NCBI GenBank assembly: GCA_025677835.1
Contig: JAIXMR010000010.1
Coordinates: forward strand, 1 to 64,000
DNA: 64,000 nucleotides
Origin: Sporodiniella umbellata
Taxonomy: Eukaryota > Mucoromycota > Mucoromycetes > Mucorales > Rhizopodaceae
Direction: 5' to 3'
The notes below the pieces were generated by a model. That model worked only from the letters and a program-made list of their open reading frames with translations. It was not told the origin of the DNA and made no database searches. Positions 28,351-43,885 of the stretch are shown piece by piece (positions within the stretch are counted from its first letter, which is position 1; each line of letters opens with the position of its first letter). Both the position numbers and the translations under genes were made by a program.

Positions 28351-28973
28351 ATGAAAACACATGCCATCGAGTTGTTTGAAAACATTATAAAACATTTGAA
28401 ACAAACAAAAGACTGTAGGTAGCACTAGGCAATTACTTTGGTACAAGTCAAGCTGAGTAAATCCTGTATATAGTTGATGAGGAAAGTTTCCATACGCTTC
28501 ATTCTTTCTTTGGCAATCTACTATTCGAATCGATACACATTACAGAAAGTGCTGCAGGTTAGATGCTCAAGACTTGGTTGTTTTTTTTTTTTTTGTTATA
28601 AAACCACTTTTTATGTTTCCTTATCGATTTGTGTATAGTGACTAAAATATGCTCCGAGTCAGGAAGATCCATCTATAACGTATCCGATCACTGCCTCTAT
28701 CCGGTAGATAAGCCAGACGAGTACAAAAGAGATGTTTTTTTCTGTACGGCCGAGCCTCGCTATTGCTCTTGTACGTTTTTTTTGGATAAGGTTGTTTGTG
28801 ATTCTGAAGCACTTGTTGTAAGTCTGAGTGAAAGAAAGAACCCAAGCGATTAACATTCACAGTGCCGGCATGCATTAGCAGTGGTACTGAGCGAAGTCTT
28901 TGACAGTTGTCAACTACAGAGGATGGACGATGAATCGTTTGCAGAAGAGTATTATAAATATGGTATCAATTGA
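28351..28973 (+). CDS. SWS1: SWIM zinc finger protein, SWS1/ZSWIM7-like (Shu complex)
   Basis: Four small exons (28351-28414, 28474-28557, 28639-28817, 28863-28973), 145 aa. The SWIM motif CxCx(n)CxH is formed by YCSC in exon 3 and CRHALAVVL at the start of exon 4. Upstream lie FHTLHSFFGNLLFESI and CSESGRSIYNV, as in the ZSWIM7/Sws1 family (about 140 aa). Known role: with a Rad51 paralogue, Sws1 forms the Shu complex that promotes Rad51 filament formation in homologous recombination. Each junction rejoins in frame and the total is 438 nt. Divergent from the MEAK7-like gene, with a spacer of only 107 nt that contains A18. Confidence 0.85.
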
Positions 28974-29952
28974 AGAAATACCATGATTATTAAACGCCAC
29001 ACCTGCAACGACTTCTATACGTCGTCATTGATTTCAAAAGACTCTAATGAAGCTTCTCTCTTGTGTAAGCATTATTCGATATTAGCCTGTCATGAATTCC
29101 TTTATTTTTTTTTTGCACTGCTGATTTTTCTCTATGCAAGGGCCATTTCTATCTAAAAAGAGCCAATGGATCAAAATAGAAATAAACTAATGAAATCTAA
29201 ATATGACAAAAGCTATTGTCACTTATCCTGACCGTGGACTATATTTAAACACTTTGATCCATACCGTCAAGTGTGATGATTATAATTCTGGTTTACATCT
29301 CTACCGCATGGCGGCCTCTCTAAAAATAATTAGAAAAAAAAAAAAAAAAAAAAAAAAAAGGAACTATACTGGCGAAACAGTTACTCTTCTCAACCTGCAA
29401 TAAAATAAATAGGTACGTTTGATGACCTTGGATTGAAGATAACCAGGCAAGATTCTATTATACTGATGGGGTTAAAATAGGTATAAGCAAAAAGTTTATA
29501 CCCCTGCTTACAGAATCGTGATGAATCTATTCAAATACAGTACAGATGTGCATTGGGTAGGTGTAGAGAGGGTGTGTGTGTGTGCTGAAAGAGACAGTGA
29601 ATGTTTGGGATGTCAAAAGTGTGTAACGCCCGAATTTATTCATGACAAGACCTAAGCAAGGCTAGTTTAGGGAAACCCAGTTAATTGTATGGAGTTTGAA
29701 TGGATGTGATGAAGCCAAGGCAAGTAAGATTGGATGGCAGGCAAGTCTAGAACCATTTATGATTGGATGTAAAACAGCGTGCTACTTTTCATTTCTTGCC
29801 TCCTTTCTGGCCTAGGTTGCCTGAATGGCGTCAATAAAAATGATCTGATTACTAGGTTGCACAAGTTAAATCAAGTGCTTTTTTTTTTCTATGACCGCTG
29901 ATTCATTTTCTTTGTTTTCCTTTCTTTTTTTTTTATTATAATCAAGGGAAAG
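28974..29952. other. Intergenic region, no gene seen
   Basis: Between SWS1 and the Kelch gene, both on the plus strand. It holds an A22-type tract near 29335, a TG repeat at about 29570-29584 and pyrimidine tracts just before the Kelch ATG. No coding or RNA signature was recognised. Confidence 0.5.
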
Positions 29953-31625
29953 ATGTCACAAAGCCGACTGCCTGGTACCGCCAGTGTGTCTTCTTCAAGA
30001 TCCTCCTCATTTAATCGACCTGGAGGTTTTCAACGGCCAGAATCACCCACACTTCCTCCAGAGAATGAGACGCATTCAACGCATTCGTACAGCGACTATC
30101 GAGAAGAAGTCCCCACGTCCCCTTATCATTCGACACATGCGATTCGTCCACTTCCGGATGTGACTTCTTCGATGGGTATTGTTTAATTGTTGTTACAGTT
30201 TTGATTGATGACTGTCTATAGCATTCGACAGTGTTCCTTACCAAGAGCAAAAATCAAGAGGACGATCGAAATCAAGACCCCCTGTGCCGAGTCCCCAGAA
30301 GAGTACAAGAAGCAAAAAGTCTTATAAAGCGCCTGATCATTTAGCGACAGCGATTGAGATCAGCACAACGAATGCTGTGACGACACCTGCGCCTGCAGCG
30401 GGAATGTACTGGTCGCGTACGCTCACGTATGGCAAAGGACCTTCTCGACCTTTACGGGCACATACGGCGAATTTGATTGTGGATCGACTGTTTGTTTTTG
30501 GTGGATGTGATACGTCTGCATGTTTCAATACGCTTTATATTTTAGATATGGGCAGGTAGAAGGAGCCAAGTCAGAAACAAGTACGGCTAACACTCACCCC
30601 TAGATACCATGATTTGGTCTAAACCACGTACGGCTCATCCTCACTATGGCCCGCCTCCCTGTCGAGCCCATTCGTGTACGGTGGTAGAGAAAGATCTTGG
30701 TTACGGTAAAAAATCACACCAACTTTACTTTTTCGGTGGTGGCAATGGTCCTGATTATTTTCAAGAAGTCTATGTGTTGGATGCAGGTAAATAAATCAAT
30801 CCATGGGTTGGAAAACACGCTGACGGTTTCTTTTCCCTACCCAACCAAGAAACTTTGACATGGTCTAAACCGGATATCGATCCTCAATCAAGACCTTCCA
30901 AAAGACGTGCGCACACCTCTTGCCTGTGGGAAAACAAGCTTGTGATTATCGGTGGTGGGGATGGCGCACGGGCGTTGGAGGATGTACATATGTTGGATAT
31001 CTCCCGAAGCGGACAATTGAAGTGGGAAAAACTAGAGACCTACGGTCATTCTCCTCCTGCCCGGGGTTATCATACCAGTAATCTGGTGAAGGACAAGTTG
31101 GTAGTGTTTGGAGGCAGTGATGGTCATGACTGTTTTGAGGATGTGCATGTGCTTGATCTTAGTAAGTGTATTTCGGATTGTTATTTTGAGAATTCCAACC
31201 GTTTTTTTTTTTTTTTTTTTTTTTGTTAAAAGAAAGCGCAAGATGGAGTCAAATCGAATTGGACCGAAAGATTCCAAGGTTGGCACATACTTCCACTCAA
31301 GTAGGGTCGTATGTGTTTGTGATTGGCGGGCATGATGGCAGACGTTATTCACAAGACGTACTCTTATTCAATCTAGGTAAACACAAAGAACGTTTGAATG
31401 ATGTATATCTCACCTGTCCTAAAAGTGACCATGAGCTGGGAGGCACGCAAAGTGTACGGTGTGGCTCCAAATCCCCGCGGTTACCATACCACGGTGCTTT
31501 ACGATTCCAGGTTATATGTGCTGGGTGGATATGACGGAAAGAATGTATTTGATGATGTGCATATGTTGGAACTAAGCGCTTGCGCTTATTTACCTCAAAT
31601 TACAAATTTTGAAATTGATGTCTAA
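29953..31625 (+). CDS. Kelch-repeat protein
   Basis: Six exons (29953-30175, 30222-30551, 30604-30786, 30850-31161, 31233-31376, 31426-31625), 463 aa. After a Ser/Pro-rich disordered N terminus (about 140 residues), Kelch repeats form a beta-propeller; repeat signatures include LFVFGGCD, LYFFGGGNG, LVIIGGGDG, LVVFGGSDG, YVFVIGGHDG and LYVLGGYDG, each followed by a V/I-LD strand and a W after about 15 residues. Six units can be counted. Fungal proteins of this layout (Tea1/Kel1-like) act in polarity or morphogenesis, but function cannot be assigned here. Exon 2/3 requires a GC-AG intron (LDM joined to DTMIWSKP). Tail-to-tail with enolase. Confidence 0.88.
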
Positions 31626-31730
31626 GGTTTTTTTTTTTTCAGAATAAATTCCCCCCCTTTTAAAAAAAAAAAAACAGAAAGAAAAGCCCAAAATGATAGT
31701 TTATTTGGAGTATACAGAAAGATTAGATAT

Positions 31731-33207
<1,477 letters not shown>

Positions 33208-33242
33208 TCAATCCAAAGCTATTTTTTTTTTTTTTTTTTAGC

Positions 33243-33249
33243 TTATATA
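33243..33249 (-). promoter_or_regulatory. TATA box of enolase gene
   Basis: TATATAA on the minus strand, about 75-80 nt upstream of the enolase ATG and followed by a poly-A leader; the position fits a strong TATA-dependent promoter. Transcription start not mapped. Confidence 0.6.
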
Positions 33250-33250
33250 C

Positions 33251-33256
<6 letters not shown>

Positions 33257-33287
<31 letters not shown>

Positions 33288-33288
33288 T
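33257..33288. repeat. (TTA)n microsatellite upstream of enolase
   Basis: About ten TTA units immediately upstream of the TATA element. A second trinucleotide (AAT)n tract lies inside enolase intron 2 at about 32202-32238. Confidence 0.9.
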
Positions 33289-34805
33289 AGAAATACAACA
33301 GTCACTTTAACGCCCCGAATAGACATTTCCTCTCCCAAAAAACAGGCGCGTCCAGTATCTGTGATGTGAGCAGTTGCTGAACAAGCTACCTATCCAGGCA
33401 TCTTTATTATCCATCAAGATCAAAGCTCCGAAATGCAGTCTATTAGGCTTAGCCTCTCTCTCTCTCTCTCTCTCTCATTCTCTCATTCTCGCTCACTCAT
33501 TCTCTTGCTTTGACACTACATAACGCACGTTTGGCTACTTTCTAGACTTTCTTAGGCTGACTGTCAATACAATCCAACTGACCTTCACACGGTCTGAGTC
33601 CACCGATGAACACGATAATGATGGGAACCTGCGATAAACGATTCGAGCACCGATACTTTCTTTTTTTTTCCACCACCAAACAAGAATCAGCAGTCAACTA
33701 TGCGCTGAAATTTTTTTTAACTGGCCTGGCGCGATACAAAGATTATCTTGATATGTATCAGCTCTTTCTCTGCTTTGTTCAAAGGGAAAAAAAAAAAAAA
33801 AAAAAAAAAGGGTTAGGCGTACCTCGCCGTACTGCATGTGATACCCGTCTCTTTCTGGTCTACGCCACTACCGTGATCATGTGAAATTATCTTTTTTGAA
33901 GCGCATAGACCATGACGCCTTGCATGAACCGTGTTCTAAACACGTCAGCCTTTGGAGATGTTCGTACGTGTGTTTTCTCTTGGTGTTCATCACGCTATCC
34001 TACACGCTCATTGTCTCTGACAATCGTACTCCCCTTCGTCAAAATACGGAATACAGCCCCCGACCGTACCACATTCAAAGGAAGGCTTAAGCTCGGAACA
34101 TGTAGGCTATGTTTCGTGTTCAAAAAAAGTCATCGACAGTTTCTTGAGTCACCCCGGTCTTTGCCCCCCTCTGCTTTTTTAACCCACCCATTAAAATGGC
34201 TACCATGCAATGGATCTCACCGTTCTCAACCTATGCATGGTTAGTACAGCGCGATTGACAACGGTAGGTAAAGAACGCGTGTTCAAAGACACTGCTTGTC
34301 CCCTCCAAAGCCTTTTGAAAAAGGAAACAGGATCTGAGAAGGCTCACTTTATTCTATATTCAGCGTTCTTTGTTTTTCATCCACGCGTTTATCTCAAAAG
34401 GACCTTGTCTCATTCAAAACAAGAAAAAAAAACAACAACACTTGGATAACTTAAATGTAACAAAAACAAAGGTCATAGCGAGAGCATAAAGAAACTTTTT
34501 TTTTTATTTGGGGCTGAATAACACGCGTATTGGTTTATTTTATGGTCTATCAAACCTTTGGTTTTATTAAAGAAACCATTGGATAGCCTAAAGACACTGG
34601 GTTTGTTTCTATCGGGCGAAAGAAAGCAAAAAGAAAAGTCAAAGGTTTAAATCAATGGACACAAGTCATTGTACTACCCTGGGAGGTTCAAAAACGCGGT
34701 GCTTGAAAGTAGAAGCGTTGATAAACAAAGGCAACCGGTAAACCAAGTCACAGCTTCAGGGGATTATTTTATTTTTTTTTTAAAACATGTACATACAAAG
34801 GTTGT

Positions 34806-35914
34806 TTAAGCACGGAGCATCTGGTCAAAGACGGGAATTAACTGTTGAGCGACAGTGAAGCTGAAGATTAACTTGGGGCCAACCTATTTAAATTTTAAAA
34901 AAAAAGTGAGTGACTGTGTTTCGAGTGGGGTTAGAATGAATTTACCACCAAGATCTTTGGGGTCAAGCCCTTGAAGAAACCACCAAAGCCTTCGTTCTTG
35001 ATAAGGTCTTTGACAATCTTGAAGCCAGATTCGGGGTTTTCAAAGTTACGGTTTTGAATACGCGTCTTGACAACGTCCAAGGGGGCAGCCACGGTAATAG
35101 AAGCCACAGCACCACCGATCGAGGCACAGAAGTTTTGGAAGAAAGTTGCCTTGCTATAGTCATTTAAACCAAAGCCATATTCCTTGACAAAGGCAGAACC
35201 ACCAAAGAGGGCAAACGAGCCAGGAGCGTTACGAGCAGCAGTCCAACCAGCACCACGATAGAGACCCATGCCTTCATCTCGGACAATACGCAAGAAACCA
35301 CGTCCACGGAAGGCTTCAGGGTTGGTTTGTCTCTTGATCTTGAGCACGTCCAAGGGAAGCAAGGCAATCTCACCAATACCGACCACACTACCTGCTGTGG
35401 CATGCATGATCGTCTTACCCGTCTTGTCGCCAAAGGTACCCAAAAACAAATCCTTATGATGTGTGTTGAAATAATCCTTTACAAAAGGTTGACCGCCAAA
35501 CTTGTACACTCTTTGAGCTACTTTGTATCCAGCAGCAAATCCAAGGCCAGGGAAAAGAGAAGCATACTTTTTCAAAAAGCTAGCTTGGGCTGCCTCCTAA
35601 AGTCTACTTTAGTTTCACGCCACCCCCCTTTTTTTGTTGCTTTACCTTGAAGACAATTTGATCAACAAATGCCTTGTTTTGAGAGAAAGAGCGGCTAGAT
35701 TCCCAAATCTAAAACAATTTCTCCCCTCTCTTTAGAATCGTTGCTCTTTTTTTTTTTTTTTGAAAGTGCTTACCTTGGCTTGGTTACTCATCAAACGCTT
35801 AGCCACGGTATCCACAGGGTGAAAGATAATCAGCTCAAGAATACCAGAACTGGCACTTCCAAGAAAACGAGCTTTACCAGATTCTGAACTGTTACCGCTG
35901 ATAGGAGGTGACAT
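34806..35914 (-). CDS. GGC1: Mitochondrial GTP/GDP carrier (Ggc1-like)
   Basis: Four exons (35914-35774, 35708-35646, 35596-34946, 34883-34806), 310 aa. Three mitochondrial-carrier repeats are visible, each with a PxDxx(K/R) signature: FHPVDTVAKRL, LLPLDVLKIKRQ and AAPLDVVKTRIQ. The N terminus KARFLGSASSGILELIIFHP and LMSNQAK closely match the Ggc1/Yhm1 group, which exchanges mitochondrial GDP/GMP for cytosolic GTP and affects iron homeostasis. Located in the inner mitochondrial membrane. Starts at the ATG at 35914 next to long A tracts (35956-35990). Confidence 0.93.
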
Positions 35915-35952
35915 GCTTTTTGATTAAAAAAAAAAAAAAAAAAGTAAAGAAG

Positions 35953-35995
<43 letters not shown>

Positions 35996-36306
35996 GTCAA
36001 TAAAAACTTTTCTAGACATATCGGATATTGAAAAAAAAAAAAAGATGTGGGTCAGGATTTATCACTGAGGCAATTCATGTGAGGAAGCCAATCAAAATCA
36101 ACCTCAGTTGAAGAGTGCCACCGATGGTAGGCTTTGGTCTATTTCAAATTTTGGCATTCAACCAAGTTTTGCTATTCTAACAAGCTTTAAAATAAAGCTT
36201 GTATGGAGAGAACAGGGATAAAAAGAAACGACGGAAAGATGTAGGCCACACGATGGGTGGATCCAACTCACTTTATACACATGAAAAAGTTAAATGCGGT
36301 AATTAT

Positions 36307-37407
<1,101 letters not shown>

Positions 37408-37917
37408 TACGTTTGAATAAAATAAGGAAAGAAAAAGGAAAGAAAAAAACAATTGTGGATGACTAAATATATTTTGATCGGGTTGCATGTGAATATATCC
37501 GGCCAATCAATTTTTTACCCCGCACAATCAGAGAGCTTTTTTTTTTTTTTTTTTTTTTTTTTTCTCTGTCAAAGTTTTCTCACTTACGTTATCCATATTT
37601 ACATACAGACTGGATTTTCTGTTTAGCCTCTTTAACACATTGTCTTTAAATATTACTATTCTAGATGCTACAAAGAGCACACCATTTGAGTTCTCCACGA
37701 CTTATCCGGCCTCTCCTTTTGTTTACCATTGGATTTGGATGGCTTTAGAATTCAACCCAGGTGCGGCCTGATATCTTTCACTTGGACTTGTGCTTTGGCT
37801 TGCTTAAGGGGAGGGGGTTTTTTATTTTATTCTCACTCAATCTAGGCTTTCACTAAATTAAACTCAGTCGTATTCTTTGCTTTTGTTTTTCTTTCTTTTT
37901 ACATTCTTTTCTGCATA

Positions 37918-38938
37918 ATGTCATTTAACGATGTCGAACAAGGTTTGGATTCATCCTACAATGCAACACTTGATGGTACATAAAAAAAAAAAAAAGACTT
38001 TATTTCGTCGACTGTGCTGTCCCACACCTTATTTCTTTTAGCTGACGAAGATATTCGACGCTACAAACACTTAATACAGAGAATCACCCAGCAACTGTTT
38101 CATGTCAACGGAAGTCTTTCCAATATCGAAAAACTGGTGGGTTTTTTAGGTGGTCCAAAAGATACACAAGAGATTAGAAGTAGTCTGTAAGTGTACATAC
38201 AAAAGATGAATTGATCCAAACCTGAGTAGTCATGATGTGACAGAAGCAACAAGAGATTTAATCAAGAACACAACACAAGATCTTAAAGAGCTTTCAGTCT
38301 ATAATCAAGACACATTGGCTATATTAAATCACAAACAGATAGTAAGAGTACCTCTTTTGATTGTTTTTCGACTTACGCCTATCTCTTGATGTTCAAAGCG
38401 TCAACGAAAACTAGAACAACAAAAGCTTTCCAAGGATTTCAAAACGATCGTCAGCCTCTTTCAAGAGACACAGAAAAAAAGCGTGAGCCGACAACGAGAA
38501 TCTGTAAACGTCTTGGATACTACGCATCAGCCCTTGGATCATCTGGATCGACCTACTCACACTCAGCAGTTGGTGCATGATGAGCAAGTAGAGTACAACG
38601 AGCTTTTAATATCCGAACGAGAGGCAGAAATAGAACATATCGAGCAGGGTGTTATCGAATTAAATGAGATTTTTCGTGACATGAGTTTTATGGTGAACGA
38701 ACAAGAGACTGGCATACGTAAATCTAACAAAAACCTTCAATACTCAACTGATCTCCTTTTCTTATTAGAGAGCATCTATGGTAATGTATTGAATATTGCA
38801 CAAAACACAAAACAAGCGGCGGACGAATTGATGGTGGCCAATCGATATCAAAAGAATGCGCGCAGAAGCATGTGTTGGTTTCTTGTCATTGTTATTTCTG
38901 TTGGATCCTTACTTGCTTTGATTCTCTTGTTGGCCTAA
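37918..38938 (+). CDS. PEP12: Qa-SNARE, syntaxin of Pep12/Syn7 type
   Basis: Five exons (37918-37975, 38042-38186, 38230-38341, 38399-38717, 38769-38938), 267 aa. It has an N-terminal helical Habc region, a SNARE helix (REAEIEHIEQGVIELNEIF, then MVNEQET with the zero-layer glutamine, then NVLNIAQNTKQAADEL) and a C-terminal membrane anchor (WFLVIVISVGSLLALILLLA). Pep12-type syntaxins mediate fusion at late endosome/prevacuole. Intron 4 (38718-38768, 51 nt) is a multiple of three and lacks stops, so a retained form would insert 17 residues in the SNARE helix. Its removal restores normal heptad spacing. The second intron acceptor at 38229 is needed for frame. Confidence 0.88.
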
Positions 38939-39315
38939 ACCTATCATTTGAAATAATAACCTCATTTTGTGTCTGGAAATAGGACGGGATCTGTTGATGA
39001 AGAATAGCCCTAAAGTATACATACATACATATATATATATCTTTTTTTTTTTTTTTTTTTTGTACCTTTCTATTCTCTTAAATATACTCTATTATCAATA
39101 TGTATCCTTACACCCTTTCACCACCAACAGTAAGCTCAGTTTGGGTGTGTTGAAAAAAAAAAAAAAAAAAAAAAATAGTAGGTGACAATGAGGGTGTGGC
39201 TTGTATTTTCGGGCCAACAGATTTTTTCTACTGCACACACTTTTTCTATTTTTTATTTTAATTTTTTTTTTTTTTTCTTTTCTTCAATACAACGCCTCTT
39301 AGAACTATCGTGTCA

Positions 39316-41593
39316 ATGCCTAGCCTCGACTTAAATAACTTTCCAGAGAGAGAAGAGGACATCAATTTTGATGACATTTACGAAAAGCACCATGTAGATA
39401 CGGAATGCGACTTTGACACTATTGTTGTTGTAGACGGTGCTCCTATTGTAGATGAGGCCAAGGAAGAAAAGCTCATTGGCGTTTTGACCAAGCTTTTCAC
39501 CAAGAGTGCTGGTGAAATCAAAGAAAGTGGCATCTGGATGCCTATGATTCCCAACAAAGAAGGCAAGAAGACCAGCTCTGGGTATGTATCCATAGACGCA
39601 CACTAGAGACATCTTTCGAAGGGAATTAACCATTTCTCTTGTTTATTTTCGGAAATGCAGTTACCTTTTCATCGACTTTGTTTCAGCTGAATCTGCTCAT
39701 ACTGCACTAAAGACCTTGAACGGACACAAGTTGAGTAAGACAGTTGAATTGAGCGTCAACAAGTTTACTGATGTGGAAAAATACAACGATATGAACGAAC
39801 AATATGTGGAACCCGAAATTGAACCTTTTGTTCCCAAAGATCACTTGAAGAGCTACTTGGCTGATCCTTTAGCCCGTGATCAATTTGCGGTTTATAAGGG
39901 ACAAGAACTTTCTGTATTCTGGAACCGAAAGAACGATTCGCCTGAGCAAGTACACACACGTACCAACTGGACCGAAAGTTACGTACAATGGTCTCCTAAG
40001 GGTTCTTATCTCTCCACTTTTCATACCCAAGGTATTGCTCTTTGGGGTGGTCCTTCTTGGGAAAAGATTGTTCGTTTTGTTCACCCTGGCGTAAAGTTGA
40101 TTGACTTTTCTCCCAACGAAAGATACCTCGTTACCTGGTCTAACGAACCTATCAATCTCAGCCGATTGGCTAACACTCGCCATCCCTTCAGCGAATACGA
40201 TGAGGGCAACCAGATCGTCATTTGGGACATCAAGTCGGGTAACCTCTTACGTACATTCCCGTTGGTACAGACCTCAGAAGACCAAAAGACAGTACGCTGG
40301 CCCATGTTCAAGTGGTCTGCCTCAGAAAAGTACTTTGCTCGTGTAGTACCCGGCCAACAGTTGTCTGTATACGAAGCACCTTCAATGGGCCTTGTAGGCA
40401 AGAAGAGCATCAAGATCTCTGGCATTGTCGACTTTGAATGGTCACCTAACAAGGGCAACGGTGCTGACTCCAAGATTTACCAAAAGGAAGAAGTGTTGGC
40501 TTACTGGACCCCTGAAGTAGGCAACCAACCTGCTCGTGTCAGCATGATGGGTGTTCCTTCCAAGGAAACCGTAGCCACCAAGACTTTGTTCAACGTGTCT
40601 GAATGTAAGCTCTACTGGCAAAACCAAGGTCACTACTTGGCTGTCAAGGCTGACCGCCACACCAAAACCAAGAAGTCTACGTTTGCCAACATTGAAATCT
40701 TTGATGTCTGCCAAAAGGGTGTCCCTGTTGAAACCCTTGAACTCAAGGATCCTGTCATTGCCTTTGCTTGGGAACCCCTCGGTTACCGTTTTGCCACCAT
40801 CACCACTAACGACCCCAACTATGGCTCTTCTCCTCAACACGGTCAGCAAGGACCTATCACTCTCAAGACCGATGTCAACTTTTACCACCTTGACACCTCC
40901 AAGAAGAGTGCCTCTGGTTTCAAGTTGATGAAGAGCCTGGACAAGAAGACATGTAACCACCTCTTCTGGTCTCCCAAGGGTCACAACATTGTGTTGGCCA
41001 CTGTAGGTTCCCCTAGTGTTTCTGATATCGAGTTCTACGATCTTGACTTTGAACCCCTTAACGGAGAAAAGAAGGACAAGAAGAACCCTGGTGCTTCTGT
41101 CCAATTGCTTTCCACACAAGAACACTATGGTGTGAGTGATGTTGAATGGGACCCTACCGGTCGTTATGTCGTCACCGGTTCCAGCATGTGGCGTAACTCT
41201 GCCGACAGCGGTTTTTCCATCTGGGACTTTAAGGGTCAATTGGCTTACAAGCAAAACATTGAGAACTTTAAGCAGTTGCTCTGGAGACCTCGTCCTGAAA
41301 GCTTGTTGTCTGATGAAGAAAAGCGCAAGATCAAGAAGAACCTTCGTCAATATTCCAAGCAATTTGATGAAACCGATCTTGCTATGGGTGATGCCACTGC
41401 TGCCAAACTTCGTTCGGAACGTAAGAAGGCTCTTGAAGAATGGTACGGATGGAGAAAGAATGTTGAACGTAACCTTGAAGAAACTCGCCAAACGCTTGGT
41501 AAGCAACTCCAGGTGGCTGATGAAGGCAAGTCTGAAGTGGTTGAAGAATGGGTTGAAGAAGTGATTGAAGAAACTGAAGAAATCGTTGGTTAA
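39316..41593 (+). CDS. PRT1: Translation initiation factor eIF3 subunit b (Prt1)
   Basis: Two exons (39316-39581, 39661-41593), 732 aa, near the size of yeast Prt1. The N-terminal RRM (about residues 40-125: TIVVVDGAPIVDEAK, SGYLFIDFVS) is followed by a large WD40-type propeller with repeated W-S/P strands (YVQWSPKGSYLSTFH, LFWSPKGHNIVLATV, VEWDPTGRYVVTGSS) and a C-terminal helix that contacts eIF3a/i/g. Role: scaffold of eIF3 on the 40S subunit. The start at 39316 (second of two candidate starts; the upstream one is GTG) fits. Codon usage is strongly optimised. Confidence 0.96.
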
Positions 41594-41625
41594 ATCACTC
41601 TATAATAAACTCTACATCTACAAGC

Positions 41626-41656
<31 letters not shown>

Positions 41657-41670
41657 GCCTATTGAGTTGG

Positions 41671-41716
<46 letters not shown>

Positions 41717-41717
41717 A
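41626..41717. repeat. (TA)n then T26-A21 palindromic homopolymer between convergent genes
   Basis: TA/CA repeat (about 41626-41656), then T26 (41671-41696) abutting A21 (41697-41717). It lies between the stop codons of eIF3b (+) and DAHP synthase (-). Both transcripts would end around it, and the T-A pair can fold back as a perfect hairpin. Confidence 0.85.
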
Positions 41718-41765
41718 TGAATTCTTTATTTTCTTTGAATGATGTATGTTATTGATAGTAGTTAT

Positions 41766-43305
<1,540 letters not shown>

Positions 43306-43553
43306 AATATAAGTAAAAATAAAATCAAAAAAAAAAAAAAAAAAAAAAGTGGTCTTTTCTCGATATAAATAAAGACAGATGCGGATATTGAATTACAGTC
43401 TATCCCATCCGCATTAAAAACCAAACCCTCAGATAAGGTTTTAAAAACCCAGCCACCCTCAATCCTCCGCCCTTCCCCTCGGGTAGGTGGGTTCACTTGT
43501 AGACTGTTTTGATGTTTTTATGGTAGACCAAGCATAAGCAGTAGTTTGGGGGG

Positions 43554-43585
<32 letters not shown>

Positions 43586-43885
43586 AATAAAAAAGAAAGT
43601 CAAAGACAACATACTCTGACTCACAATGTATAGAAAAGATGTTTTATTGGCCTAGAGCGGATTGGAACCTAGTTACACACCCTTTTTTTTTTTAGAGACC
43701 CAATTTTTTTTTTTGTAAAGAACAATGGTGACGATGGTAGAAGACGGGATTCTAAAGATGGAGAGTAACGTTGCTTTCAAAGTCAATTTGTGCGTCCGGT
43801 GAAAAAAAGCATTTGATTTTCTCATATGGAGAGAGTGAGCAGGACTATTTATTGATATATACAAGATGAGAGGGGAGGAAAGGTG

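Noticed and set aside
33881..34450. Overlapping short frames upstream of enolase
   Set aside because: No start-stop-consistent gene, no family motif; treated as promoter and intergenic DNA.
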